A stretch of 7,873 bases of DNA. Origin: Weeksellaceae bacterium (GTDB lineage: Bacteria; Bacteroidota; Bacteroidia; Flavobacteriales; Weeksellaceae). The stretch spans positions 1 through 7,873 of the forward strand of contig JAQVKJ010000048.1 of assembly GCA_028694715.1 (NCBI GenBank), given 5' to 3'. The notes under the pieces are model-generated. The model was given only the letters and a program-made list of their open reading frames with translations, did not search any database and was not told the origin of the DNA. Made by a program: the position numbers and the translations under genes. Positions 1 through 5,874 of the stretch are shown here, in pieces. The first letter of the stretch is position 1. Each line of letters starts with the position of its first letter.

Positions 1-199
1 TTTCCCCCATCGGACAAAATTCAGTCGTAAAGGTAATAATTGCATCCAGAAATTTCTTCTCTTTGTCAAATTCAAGCTTGTAAACCAAGCCGAGGTCTAT
101 TACATTCAGCCCCACTTCGGGGTCATCTACATGATACAAATCCTCGAAAGCTTTCAGACAAAGTTCTTCATCGTTGGTGTTTGTGTTTAATATTTTCAT
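1..199 (-). CDS. DUF59 / MIP18-family (SufT-like) Fe-S assembly protein, C-terminus outside window
   Basis: Only the first 66 residues are visible; the gene runs off the left edge. Seen: a DPE motif (residues 26-28), the DLGLVY stretch (35-40) and TTEFCPMGE (58-66) with Cys62. This pattern of DPElg, vDLGLVY and Ttp.CP is that of the DUF59/MIP18 family, whose members (SufT, PaaD, the N-terminal part of some ApbC/Mrp proteins) help mature Fe-S proteins; the conserved Cys is thought to be functional. The ATG overlaps the TGA stop of the upstream membrane-protein gene in an ATGA arrangement (196-199), so translation is probably coupled and this is the last visible gene of the operon. A stand-alone DUF59 gene next to Ric and DUF2249 genes fits an Fe-S maintenance role. 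Whether it is SufT-like or PaaD-like cannot be decided from the fragment. Confidence 0.85.
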   Translation of the reverse strand, partial: MKILNTNTNDEELCLKAFEDLYHVDDPEVGLNVIDLGLVYKLEFDKEKKFLDAIITFTTEFCPMGE

Positions 200-1479
200 G
201 CTTTGTGAAATAAAGTTATACTAACATTGATGACATAAAACAGCGCAGAGAGTAGCATCACTGTCGCCGCAATTTTTAATAAAACAGAATGGAGCAATAA
301 AATTGCCGGAATAAAAAGTACAAAACCTATGAGATAGGTGTACGTAGTGACTTCGTAAATTTTATGGTTGAACAATTCTTTGGGTGCTGGGGGTGCGCCG
401 GAAGCAGTCCTTTTTCCTTTCTGATAGACCTTGTTCCATACAATGAAAGGCATGGTTTTGAAGGTCATTCCGAGTATGATGGCCGTGAGCCAGCCAAAGA
501 AAATACAAAATCCGTAGAGCAGTGCAAGCTGCTGTTTGTCGCCTGTTGGCAACAGCGCAATTACAACAATCAGTACCAAAACGGGAACAAGCATTTGCAG
601 AACAGCTATCATTGAAAGTTTTACCTGCATGTCCACATTTTTTCGGATTCTTGACAGATACGCTTTTCTACAATAAACGAGAAAGGCGACGACTGCCGAT
701 AAAATCAATAGTATGGGAAGACTATAGAAAACTTCTGACAGTCCCATGAGTTTGAGTGTGATAAATGAAATCAGCCCTGAATTGACCAAAATTAAAATCA
801 ACCAAAGGGTTTTGGGGCTATTGTATTTAGAGATTAGAAAAAGCGGAATCAGTCTTGAGCCTACGCCGAACACCAAGGTCAGAAACCAGCCGATGATTCC
901 CATGTGTGCATGCAACGATAAATATGCTACTGAATTTTTGGTGAAAATCAAATTGCCGTGATAATTATAAACCAACAGCAAACCAAAGAAAGTAGTCGAA
1001 AATAGCCAAAGCCCGGCCGCCAATATAAACCAAGCATGGAACTCTTGTTTTTTGCTTTTATGAATACTGATGACCACATTGACTAAATAGCAAATGACAC
1101 CAGTATTGATTAGTATGGCTCCTGTTTTTAACACCCAGTCAAATTTGAACTGATAAAAACCTATAGCCAGAAAAGGAATGCCGATTGCCGTAAAAACAAA
1201 AGCCAAATGACCGAGCGCAACACTCTGTAATTTTCCTGAAATAAGCACCGGTAACAGCTGATGAGAAGCACCAAGTATGACCATCGTTCCCCAGCCGAGT
1301 GCCATCAGATGAGTGATGGTAAGCGTAATTGGATGAAAATGGTGGTGTTCAAATAGCTCAGTGTTTAAAAACAGCAGCAGTGCTGATAAAAAAAAGGAAA
1401 GCGCACCGTATGCATAGAAAGGCAAAACTACTTTGTAAGTTGTGGTCTCCTGAAACCCTGTAATGCCGGCAGCTGCCAT
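196..1479 (-). CDS. Polytopic membrane protein, heme-copper oxidase subunit I-like / NnrS-like
   Basis: A 427-residue protein with about 11-12 hydrophobic segments, starting near residues 18-39 and ending near 404-424. Histidines inside or beside membrane segments stand out: H57 (THLMALGW), H73 (SHQLLP), H91, and the H190-x-H192 pair (LHAHMGIIGW), plus a loop cluster at 45-49 (HHHFH). Such paired membrane histidines are typical of heme-binding proteins of the heme-copper oxidase subunit I and NnrS groups. The usual oxidase partner subunits (II, III, cytochrome c) are absent here, so a respiratory oxidase is unlikely; a heme-binding role in NO handling or sensing is inferred from the Ric and DUF2249 neighbours. 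The start lies 4 nt after the stop of the DUF1858/DUF2249 gene, and the stop overlaps the DUF59 gene start by 4 nt. The family assignment rests on motifs and topology read by eye. Confidence 0.82.
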   Translation of the reverse strand: MAAAGITGFQETTTYKVVLPFYAYGALSFFLSALLLFLNTELFEHHHFHPITLTITHLMALGWGTMVILGASHQLLPVLISGKLQSVALGHLAFVFTAIGIPFLAIGFYQFKFDWVLKTGAILINTGVICYLVNVVISIHKSKKQEFHAWFILAAGLWLFSTTFFGLLLVYNYHGNLIFTKNSVAYLSLHAHMGIIGWFLTLVFGVGSRLIPLFLISKYNSPKTLWLILILVNSGLISFITLKLMGLSEVFYSLPILLILSAVVAFLVYCRKAYLSRIRKNVDMQVKLSMIAVLQMLVPVLVLIVVIALLPTGDKQQLALLYGFCIFFGWLTAIILGMTFKTMPFIVWNKVYQKGKRTASGAPPAPKELFNHKIYEVTTYTYLIGFVLFIPAILLLHSVLLKIAATVMLLSALFYVINVSITLFHKA

Positions 1480-1483
1480 TTCT

Positions 1484-2302
1484 TTATTTCTTTTTGAAGA
1501 TAATCAGATAAACCTCTCCTTCCTGAACATCATTGATTCTGTACTCATATTCTCTGTCTTTCAGTTCAGTGAGTAGAAATACCGGAATTTTTTTATGCTT
1601 GACAAACAAGGCCTGTTCTTCAGGAAGCGTGTCAAGGTTTTCGAGTATGCTCATCATCGGCATGGGCATTTCAAGATGCCTTACATCAATTTCCCTCATA
1701 TTTCCTTCAAATTTTTTCAGAATTTCATCCCAATCGTTTGCATTTGAAGTATTTTCTGTCTTTATTTCGTTGTTTGTGTCACCGTCTTCACGGTAGAAAT
1801 AAGTTTCGAACTGCTCTTCATCAATCTGGTCCACAAACGACTGAAAACCTTGTCTCTCCAACAGGCTGATGAGAGGTGCAGGTTCAAATGAATTGATGAT
1901 ATTCAACGCCTGACCGGGTTCTAATTCTTTGACTTTTTCCTGAATCGGTCTGAGCGGGTCTTTTCCGTCAGCAATCATTTCTCTTACATCCAGAACCACA
2001 ATTTGTTGGCTTGAAAGTGATTTCAGATAAGGGGGCAGCGGTTTTCTCTCACTGGGTTCTCCATCTGCAGGTTCGGTCTTATCGACTTCAAATCCGAGCG
2101 GTGCAAGTGCATTAAAGAAATCTTCGGGTTTTACTTTGCCGATTTTTGCAGCCATTCCTATGGTGGTTCTCGCAGCCATCAGTCTTCTGAGGAGTGGATT
2201 TCTTAGTTTTTTGAAATCCGGGCTGAGCGCAACAATTGCTTCCAGTGCTTCCGGATTTTCTTTGAGCAATTTTGAAATTTTTGTGTTTTCGTTGATGAGC
2301 AT
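1484..2302 (-). CDS. DUF1858-DUF2249-DUF2249 domain protein
   Basis: A 272-residue soluble protein. Residues 1-70 look like a DUF1858 domain (INENTKISKLLKENPEA, then a helical stretch), the small domain related to the Ric N-terminal domain and to hybrid-cluster-protein-associated redox domains. Residues about 100-172 (VVLDVREM, a central PGQALNIINSFEPAPL, ending FETYFYRE) and about 200-272 (MREIDVRHLEMPMPM, ending EVYLIIFKK) are two DUF2249 repeats joined by an acidic/Asn-rich linker (172-192). The protein contains no cysteine, so the usual DUF1858 redox cysteines are missing and a disulfide role is excluded. Its ATG shares one base with the stop of the lipoprotein gene (TGATG), and its stop is 4 nt before the membrane-protein start. 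The exact role of DUF2249 is unknown; three more copies occur in the neighbouring Ric protein, implying a shared partner or ligand. Confidence 0.85.
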   Translation of the reverse strand: MLINENTKISKLLKENPEALEAIVALSPDFKKLRNPLLRRLMAARTTIGMAAKIGKVKPEDFFNALAPLGFEVDKTEPADGEPSERKPLPPYLKSLSSQQIVVLDVREMIADGKDPLRPIQEKVKELEPGQALNIINSFEPAPLISLLERQGFQSFVDQIDEEQFETYFYREDGDTNNEIKTENTSNANDWDEILKKFEGNMREIDVRHLEMPMPMMSILENLDTLPEEQALFVKHKKIPVFLLTELKDREYEYRINDVQEGEVYLIIFKKK

Positions 2303-2790
2303 CAGTTAAAAAATTGATTGTAAACCTGTATGGCTTCGGTCAAACGGAGTTCAACCATGCGGGCTTCTTCTTCGTTCTTTGCTTCCTTCATTGTTTTGAC
2401 CAATTGCAACACAGGTTCTAACCAAAGGTGGAGTGCATCGTGCTCGGGTCCTTGCATTTTGCAGTCTCGGATCATTGCATTTAGTTCCTGTTGCAGCATA
2501 TCGGAGTAATTTCTAAACATTTCAAGATTGGCATTTTCGGCTTTGGGCTCGAATTCTTTGTTGATTTCAATCAGTTGGGTGGCGTGCCGTTGTGTGGGTT
2601 CGTCAGCCTTCCATTTTTCACCATTATTGAGTGTGAGAACCTGATTTTTGGTCTTATCCTGGTTGTGCTCATCATGTTCATCGTGTATATGCGTGTTTTC
2701 GGTGGCTGGATCTTCAGATGGCTGGCTTGATTCTTTACAACCTATGAAGAATATTAATACCGAACTGAGTAAAATTAATTTAAGTTTCAT
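2302..2790 (-). CDS. His-rich lipoprotein with helical C-terminal domain
   Basis: A 162-residue predicted lipoprotein. The start at 2790 gives MKLKLILLSSVLIFFIGC, a classic type II signal peptide with lipobox FIGC and Cys18 as lipidation site; a longer in-frame start at 2880 would bury this signal behind 30 atypical residues and is rejected. A hydrophilic linker carries alternating histidines (H34, H36, H39, H42) among Asp/Glu, suited to binding metal. Residues 65-162 look entirely helical, with a notable patch DCKMQGPEHDALHLWLEP (109-126) containing Cys110, Met112, His117 and His121. This may be a metal- or heme-binding helical bundle, but I do not recognise a named family. The stop overlaps the next start by one base, making this the first gene of a four-gene coupled set. 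The protein would sit at the periplasmic side of the inner membrane or in the outer membrane. Confidence 0.85.
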   Translation of the reverse strand: MKLKLILLSSVLIFFIGCKESSQPSEDPATENTHIHDEHDEHNQDKTKNQVLTLNNGEKWKADEPTQRHATQLIEINKEFEPKAENANLEMFRNYSDMLQQELNAMIRDCKMQGPEHDALHLWLEPVLQLVKTMKEAKNEEEARMVELRLTEAIQVYNQFFN

Positions 2791-2929
2791 ATTGATTTTT
2801 TTGGACTGTAAATTTAAAAAATCATTGTTAATATTAGGTGAAATGATAACCCAAACAAAACACAAATAATATCTGGTCATAAATATTGGTACAATTTAAG
2901 GTCATCATTTGATGGGTCTTTTGAAAGTC

Positions 2930-2954
2930 CCTGTCCCACATTTAGCGGGACAGG
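2930..2954. terminator. Hairpin between ric and the lipoprotein gene
   Basis: Perfect 8-bp GC-rich inverted repeat (CCTGTCCC / GGGACAGG, 9-nt loop) starting 14 nt downstream of the ric stop. On the ric (minus) strand the stem is followed only by a weak, broken T run (ACTTTC), while on the plus strand TTTT follows. It may end or attenuate ric transcription, allow partial read-through to the downstream operon, or protect an mRNA 3' end. Confidence 0.45.
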
Positions 2955-2968
2955 TTTTAGCTTTCTAT

Positions 2969-4444
2969 TTAAATCAATTCTTTTTCCATTTCCGCTGCTT
3001 TCGGAAAAAGTATGTTGTTTTCGAGGTGAATGTGTGTATGCAGGTCATTTTCAAATTCATCCAACATTTTATACAACAGGGTATAGCTTGCACAGGCATC
3101 TTCCGGAAGGGTATAATTGTTGGCGAGTTTTCTTGCTTTGTCCAATGCATCCCCAACGATTTGGTGTTCTTCCATCGATTTATTTAGAATCTGTTCAAAA
3201 GTCATTTCGCCACCTTTGTCGTAAACAGCGTTTTCATTTTTTGATTTCAGGATTCTTTTCACCCACGGAAACAGTAGGTTTTCTTCTTCTTCCATATGCT
3301 CAGCAAGTTCTTTGTCCACCTGTTCAACAATTTGATGGATTTCCTCCAGTTCCGGATGTCTGCCTCCATGTACGCTGTTTACTTTGGCTGCATAAGTTTT
3401 GATTTCGGGCATGTTCTTTCGGATGTAATTGTGATGGGTATTTGTGATATAATCGGCCAGAAAGTCGAGATTCCATTCGTCATAATTGGTATAGCCACCG
3501 CTGCCTGAAGCAGTGGTTTGCTGCAAATCTTTCTGTACCAGATTGAAATCAATTCCATTTTCGTCGCAGGCTTGTTTCACGGTTTTATTGCCGCCACAGC
3601 AGAAATCAATGCCATATTTTTTAAATACTTCAGCTTTTCTCCAATCCTTTCGGGTGATTTCACCAATGGTTTCCGAATTGTCTATTTCTTTGATACTCAC
3701 TTTGATGTCCCACCATTGTGGTCCTTTTTCGAGGTATTCCCAATTGAAAATTTCGCCGTGGTCATTTAACAATTGATAATACAAAGGTTTTGGGTCGTGG
3801 TCGTTGTGGATGATCAAACTTTCACCCTCTTTTAATTTTTCAAAAATTCCAAAAATGGTCGGGTGTTTGTCTTTGGGTGCAAGTCTTGGAACATTGATGA
3901 CATAATCGTTGTGCACATTTTTGTAAACCGCATCTTCCGGCATGCCATCGGTTTCGTTTTCTTTGGCAATGCGGATGTCCCACCAGTCAGGGCCGTTTTT
4001 CAGATAAGTCCACGAAAATGTATCGCCATGCATGTTTTTTAGTTGATAATACAAGGGCATGGGGTCATGGTCGTTGTGGATGATCATTCCTTCACCGGGC
4101 TTTAGCTGGTCAAAAGTTTCGAAGATGGTCTGATGTTTAACACTCGGATGAAGCTCGGGTACATTCAAAACCAAGTCGCCTTCTTCCGTCATCAAAACAG
4201 GAGTGCCGGATGTTTTGGTTACTTTTATCTCCCAGCTTTCAGGGCCTTGTTGTAGATATTCCCAGCTGAAAACCTCACCGTATATTTCCATCATCTGATA
4301 ATATACCGGTTTGGGGTCGTGGTTGTTATGAATTATAAGACTTCCGCCTTCATTCAGGTTCTCGAAGGTTTCGAATATTGTGCGATGTCTTGACGAGGGT
4401 TCAATTTCTTGGACTTTGATAATGATATCTTGTGTAGATTGCAT
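2969..4444 (-). CDS. ric: Ric-type di-iron Fe-S cluster repair protein with three N-terminal DUF2249 repeats
   Basis: A 491-residue protein, about twice the usual Ric (YtfE/ScdA/DnrN) length of about 220-250. Residues 7-77, 93-161 and 182-251 are three DUF2249 repeats, each with RHxTIFExF-like, IIHNxHDPxPxYYQ and GPxxWxIxV motifs. Residues 257-305 are the Ric N-terminal (ScdA_N/DUF542) domain with FCCGG (Cys282, Cys283). Residues 325-485 are the hemerythrin-like domain. By alignment in my head to E. coli YtfE, all six iron ligands are kept: H338, H383, E387, H427, H471, E475. Ric proteins repair Fe-S clusters damaged by NO or oxidants. The DUF2249 repeats recur in the neighbouring 1484-2302 gene. 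The start at 4444 follows a TAnnTTTG promoter element and a palindrome. The gene is in the same direction as the lipoprotein operon, 178 nt upstream of it. Confidence 0.95.
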   Translation of the reverse strand: MQSTQDIIIKVQEIEPSSRHRTIFETFENLNEGGSLIIHNNHDPKPVYYQMMEIYGEVFSWEYLQQGPESWEIKVTKTSGTPVLMTEEGDLVLNVPELHPSVKHQTIFETFDQLKPGEGMIIHNDHDPMPLYYQLKNMHGDTFSWTYLKNGPDWWDIRIAKENETDGMPEDAVYKNVHNDYVINVPRLAPKDKHPTIFGIFEKLKEGESLIIHNDHDPKPLYYQLLNDHGEIFNWEYLEKGPQWWDIKVSIKEIDNSETIGEITRKDWRKAEVFKKYGIDFCCGGNKTVKQACDENGIDFNLVQKDLQQTTASGSGGYTNYDEWNLDFLADYITNTHHNYIRKNMPEIKTYAAKVNSVHGGRHPELEEIHQIVEQVDKELAEHMEEEENLLFPWVKRILKSKNENAVYDKGGEMTFEQILNKSMEEHQIVGDALDKARKLANNYTLPEDACASYTLLYKMLDEFENDLHTHIHLENNILFPKAAEMEKELI

Positions 4445-4475
4445 AAAATAGATTTTAATTGTTTAATAATAAGTA

Positions 4476-4483
4476 CAAAAATA
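4476..4483 (-). promoter_or_regulatory. Probable ric promoter -7 element
   Basis: On the minus strand TATTTTTG matches the Bacteroidetes primary sigma -7 consensus TAnnTTTG, ending 31 nt before the ric ATG. No clear TTG is found about 19-21 nt upstream; that place is taken by the palindrome at 4502-4517. A weak -33 with an overlapping operator would fit a promoter that depends on, or is blocked by, a regulator. Confidence 0.5.
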
Positions 4484-4501
4484 TAAAAGAATTTGTGATA
4501 A

Positions 4502-4517
4502 AAGTATTTAAATACTT
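4502..4517. promoter_or_regulatory. Perfect 16-bp palindrome, candidate operator of ric
   Basis: AAGTATTTAAATACTT is a perfect palindrome (8-bp arms, no spacer), 58 nt upstream of the ric start and covering the expected -33 region of its promoter. Its ATTT/AAAT core recalls NsrR (Rrf2-family NO sensor) operators, but known NsrR sites have one central base between half-sites and this one has none. It does not match FNR/CRP sites. No regulator gene is in the window, so the binding protein is unknown. Confidence 0.4.
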
Positions 4518-4659
4518 AAATATGATAAATTTCAGCTTTTAATGTCTTTCAGCAAATTTTGTTTTGAATTTATTTCATGTGAATCTCCATGGATTTGTTG
4601 TTTATTGAGTTGATTATAAGTCGATTGAAAAAATCTTATCAATAATGATTTAAAATGTA

Positions 4660-4667
4660 TAAATTTG
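4660..4667 (+). promoter_or_regulatory. Probable -7 element for the 4692 membrane-protein gene
   Basis: TAAATTTG matches TAnnTTTG exactly, 24 nt before the ATG at 4692. No good -33 TTG lies at the right distance; the nearest is at 4625-4627, too far. The leader after it is A/T-rich with no Shine-Dalgarno, as usual in Bacteroidetes. Confidence 0.42.
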
Positions 4668-4691
4668 CTTGAACCCAACAATTAATAAATT

Positions 4692-5426
4692 ATGGAAGAA
4701 CAACAACAATTTGTGGCGACACCCGAAGCCAAAGGCAAGGCAAAACAATTGCGTTTGTTTGCGATGCTTGCATGGCTGCTGGCAATAGCCGGAGAGATTT
4801 TTGCGATTGTGAAACTGATTCACGATGAAACCATGGTTTGGCTGATTGTGGCCATTGTGGTGATTTTACTACTGGCCGTACTTGGGTCTTACTTATGGAA
4901 AAAGGCCAATCGACTCGACCCTGCTTCTGAGAAAAACAAAGTCAAATTCTTTATTCAGAGCCAGTTGGGTGCCATCATGGCGGTATTGGCATTTTTGCCC
5001 TTGGTGATTTTTATTTTTACCGACAAGAATGCGAGTGGCAAAACCAAAGGGATTGCAGGCGCAATTGCCATTGTGGCATTGTTGATTGGCGGGATTTCCG
5101 GTATTGATTTCACTCCACCTTCGGTAGAAAAATATACCGAGCAAATCAACTCTCAAACGGCTGAAATCAAAGACCTGACCAACGGACAGGACCATATATT
5201 CTGGACACCTGCGGGCAACAAACTGCATATTTATGAAGACTGTCAGCACATCAGAAACAGCGATGTCTCTGAAGGGACGGTCAAAGACGCATGGGAGGCC
5301 AGAGGAATTGACAACAACGAAATCTGCAAAACCTGTATTGCAAGAGCCGAAAAAAGCAAAGCCAATGCAGAGGACGAAATTCCAAGTGTTGAAGAGCTTC
5401 AGGAAGCAGGTTCGGCAATTGAGTAA
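4692..5426 (+). CDS. Four-helix membrane protein with C-terminal His/Cys metal-binding-like domain
   Basis: A 244-residue protein of no family I can name. Four hydrophobic segments are visible at about residues 22-43, 48-69, 92-110 and 119-138, forming two hairpins. After a linker rich in polar residues comes a small domain at 168-218: FWTPAGNKLHIYEDCQHI then ICKTCI. His179, Cys184, His186, Cys212 and Cys215 could bind zinc; the layout (aromatic-G-x-H-x4-C, then C-x2-C) resembles small knuckle domains of the Ada-type zinc-binding kind, which is my inference. The tail (219-244) is acidic. The gene is divergent from ric, with 247 nt between the two starts, and is a single-gene unit bounded by its own promoter element and a strong terminator. 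Nothing in the sequence proves a link to the Ric cluster beyond adjacency. Confidence 0.85.
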   Translation: MEEQQQFVATPEAKGKAKQLRLFAMLAWLLAIAGEIFAIVKLIHDETMVWLIVAIVVILLLAVLGSYLWKKANRLDPASEKNKVKFFIQSQLGAIMAVLAFLPLVIFIFTDKNASGKTKGIAGAIAIVALLIGGISGIDFTPPSVEKYTEQINSQTAEIKDLTNGQDHIFWTPAGNKLHIYEDCQHIRNSDVSEGTVKDAWEARGIDNNEICKTCIARAEKSKANAEDEIPSVEELQEAGSAIE

Positions 5427-5443
5427 GTGATAATGATAGAGTC

Positions 5444-5487
5444 ATAACAAAAGTCGGTACTGAATATTCGGTACCGACTTTTGTTAT
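5444..5487. terminator. Strong bidirectional hairpin terminator after the 4692 gene
   Basis: Perfect 17-bp inverted repeat (5444-5460 with 5471-5487) starting 18 nt after the stop at 5426. The core is AAGTCGGTAC/GTACCGACTT, flanked by ACAA/TTGT, so T runs lie on both strands. The 10-nt loop (TGAATATTCG) can itself pair further. It ends the plus-strand membrane-protein transcript and would also stop minus-strand read-through. Confidence 0.85.
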
Positions 5488-5620
5488 TTGAATCATCACT
5501 GATTGTCCGGTTTGCAGTAATAACCGGCGGTACTCTTTCTTTATTTTTCAGTATTTTTTTATCAAAAGAAATTTCATCGTTCGGATCTTCTCTTTTGTAT
5601 TTGTTTCATGAATTTTTATT

Positions 5621-5644
5621 TTACCTTTTAATAAATTTCGTTTT
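5621..5644 (-). repeat. Second, imperfect copy of the T9SS tail end
   Basis: On the minus strand this 24-nt piece reads KTKFIKR-stop and matches 21 of 24 bases of the copy at 5768-5791. Two of the three differences are silent and the third is Lys to Arg, as expected for two paralogous gene ends rather than chance. Upstream in this frame there is no further sorting-domain sequence; a stop lies 16 codons earlier. Confidence 0.4.
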
Positions 5645-5729
5645 GTGAAACTTAGTCAAAGCTCTGACTTAGAAGTTCAAAATTAAAATTCAGCTTACAA
5701 CTTTTAAACTGAGCAACTTTGACAAAGCC

Positions 5730-5771
5730 CTATTACTAATTACTAAGCACCAATTACTGCCCACCAATTAC
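5730..5771. repeat. 14-bp tandem repeat, three units
   Basis: Three contiguous 14-bp units on the plus strand: CTATTACTAATTAC (5730-5743), TAAGCACCAATTAC (5744-5757), TGCCCACCAATTAC (5758-5771). All end in (A)ATTAC. The last unit overlaps the stop codon of the T9SS remnant, so the array sits immediately 3' of that gene end. Probably replication-slippage material; no function is visible. Confidence 0.5.
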
Positions 5772-5818
5772 TTTTTGATAAACTTCGTTTTATTGATGAA
5801 ATACACTCCTGCCGGTAA
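5768..5818 (-). pseudogene. Remnant of a T9SS C-terminal sorting domain
   Basis: Reads LPAGVYFINKTKFIKK-stop. LPAGVYFI followed by a KFIKK-type end is the hallmark of the last part of type A sorting domains on Bacteroidetes secreted proteins (usual form LpaGvYfvki...kfvk). Only these 16 codons survive: a stop lies 6 codons upstream in frame and no secreted-protein body is present. The usual loop between VYFI and the KFIKK end is shortened. It is best read as the 3' scar of a deleted or decayed secreted-protein gene; the organism would then use T9SS. Confidence 0.6.
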
Positions 5819-5874
5819 CCTGATTATCAATATTTAAATTGATTTCATTTTGTTTTTATTGGGGGTTCAAGAGA

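Larger units (their letters stand above)
5488..5874. other. Gene-poor stretch with decayed sequence
   Basis: No intact gene on either strand. Contents: a 6-bp hairpin CCGGTT/AACCGG at 5507-5527, two imperfect copies of a T9SS tail, a 14-bp tandem repeat, and an imperfect palindrome at 5653-5668 (AGTCA...TGACT). A minus-strand reading frame at about 5494-5598 gives protein-like sequence (EDPNDEISFDKKIL...) but has no start codon. The stretch looks like the graveyard of one or more lost genes. Confidence 0.5.

Noticed and set aside
2821..2847. ATCATT...AATGAT inverted repeat upstream of the lipoprotein gene as an operator
   Set aside because: Six-bp arms 15 nt apart in AT-rich DNA are expected by chance and do not line up with a promoter.
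2791..2880. Longer start for the lipoprotein at 2880
   Set aside because: It would add 30 residues before a perfect lipoprotein signal peptide with FIGC lipobox; the internal ATG at 2790 is the sensible start.
2909..3776. Several plus-strand open frames opposite ric
   Set aside because: All are shadows of the ric coding sequence in other frames, with Cys/Phe-rich translations and no family features.
4624..4643. ATTGA-N10-TCAAT inverted repeat as FNR/CRP-type site
   Set aside because: Spacing between half-sites is wrong for TTGAT-N4-ATCAA sites and the arms are only 5 bp in AT-rich DNA.
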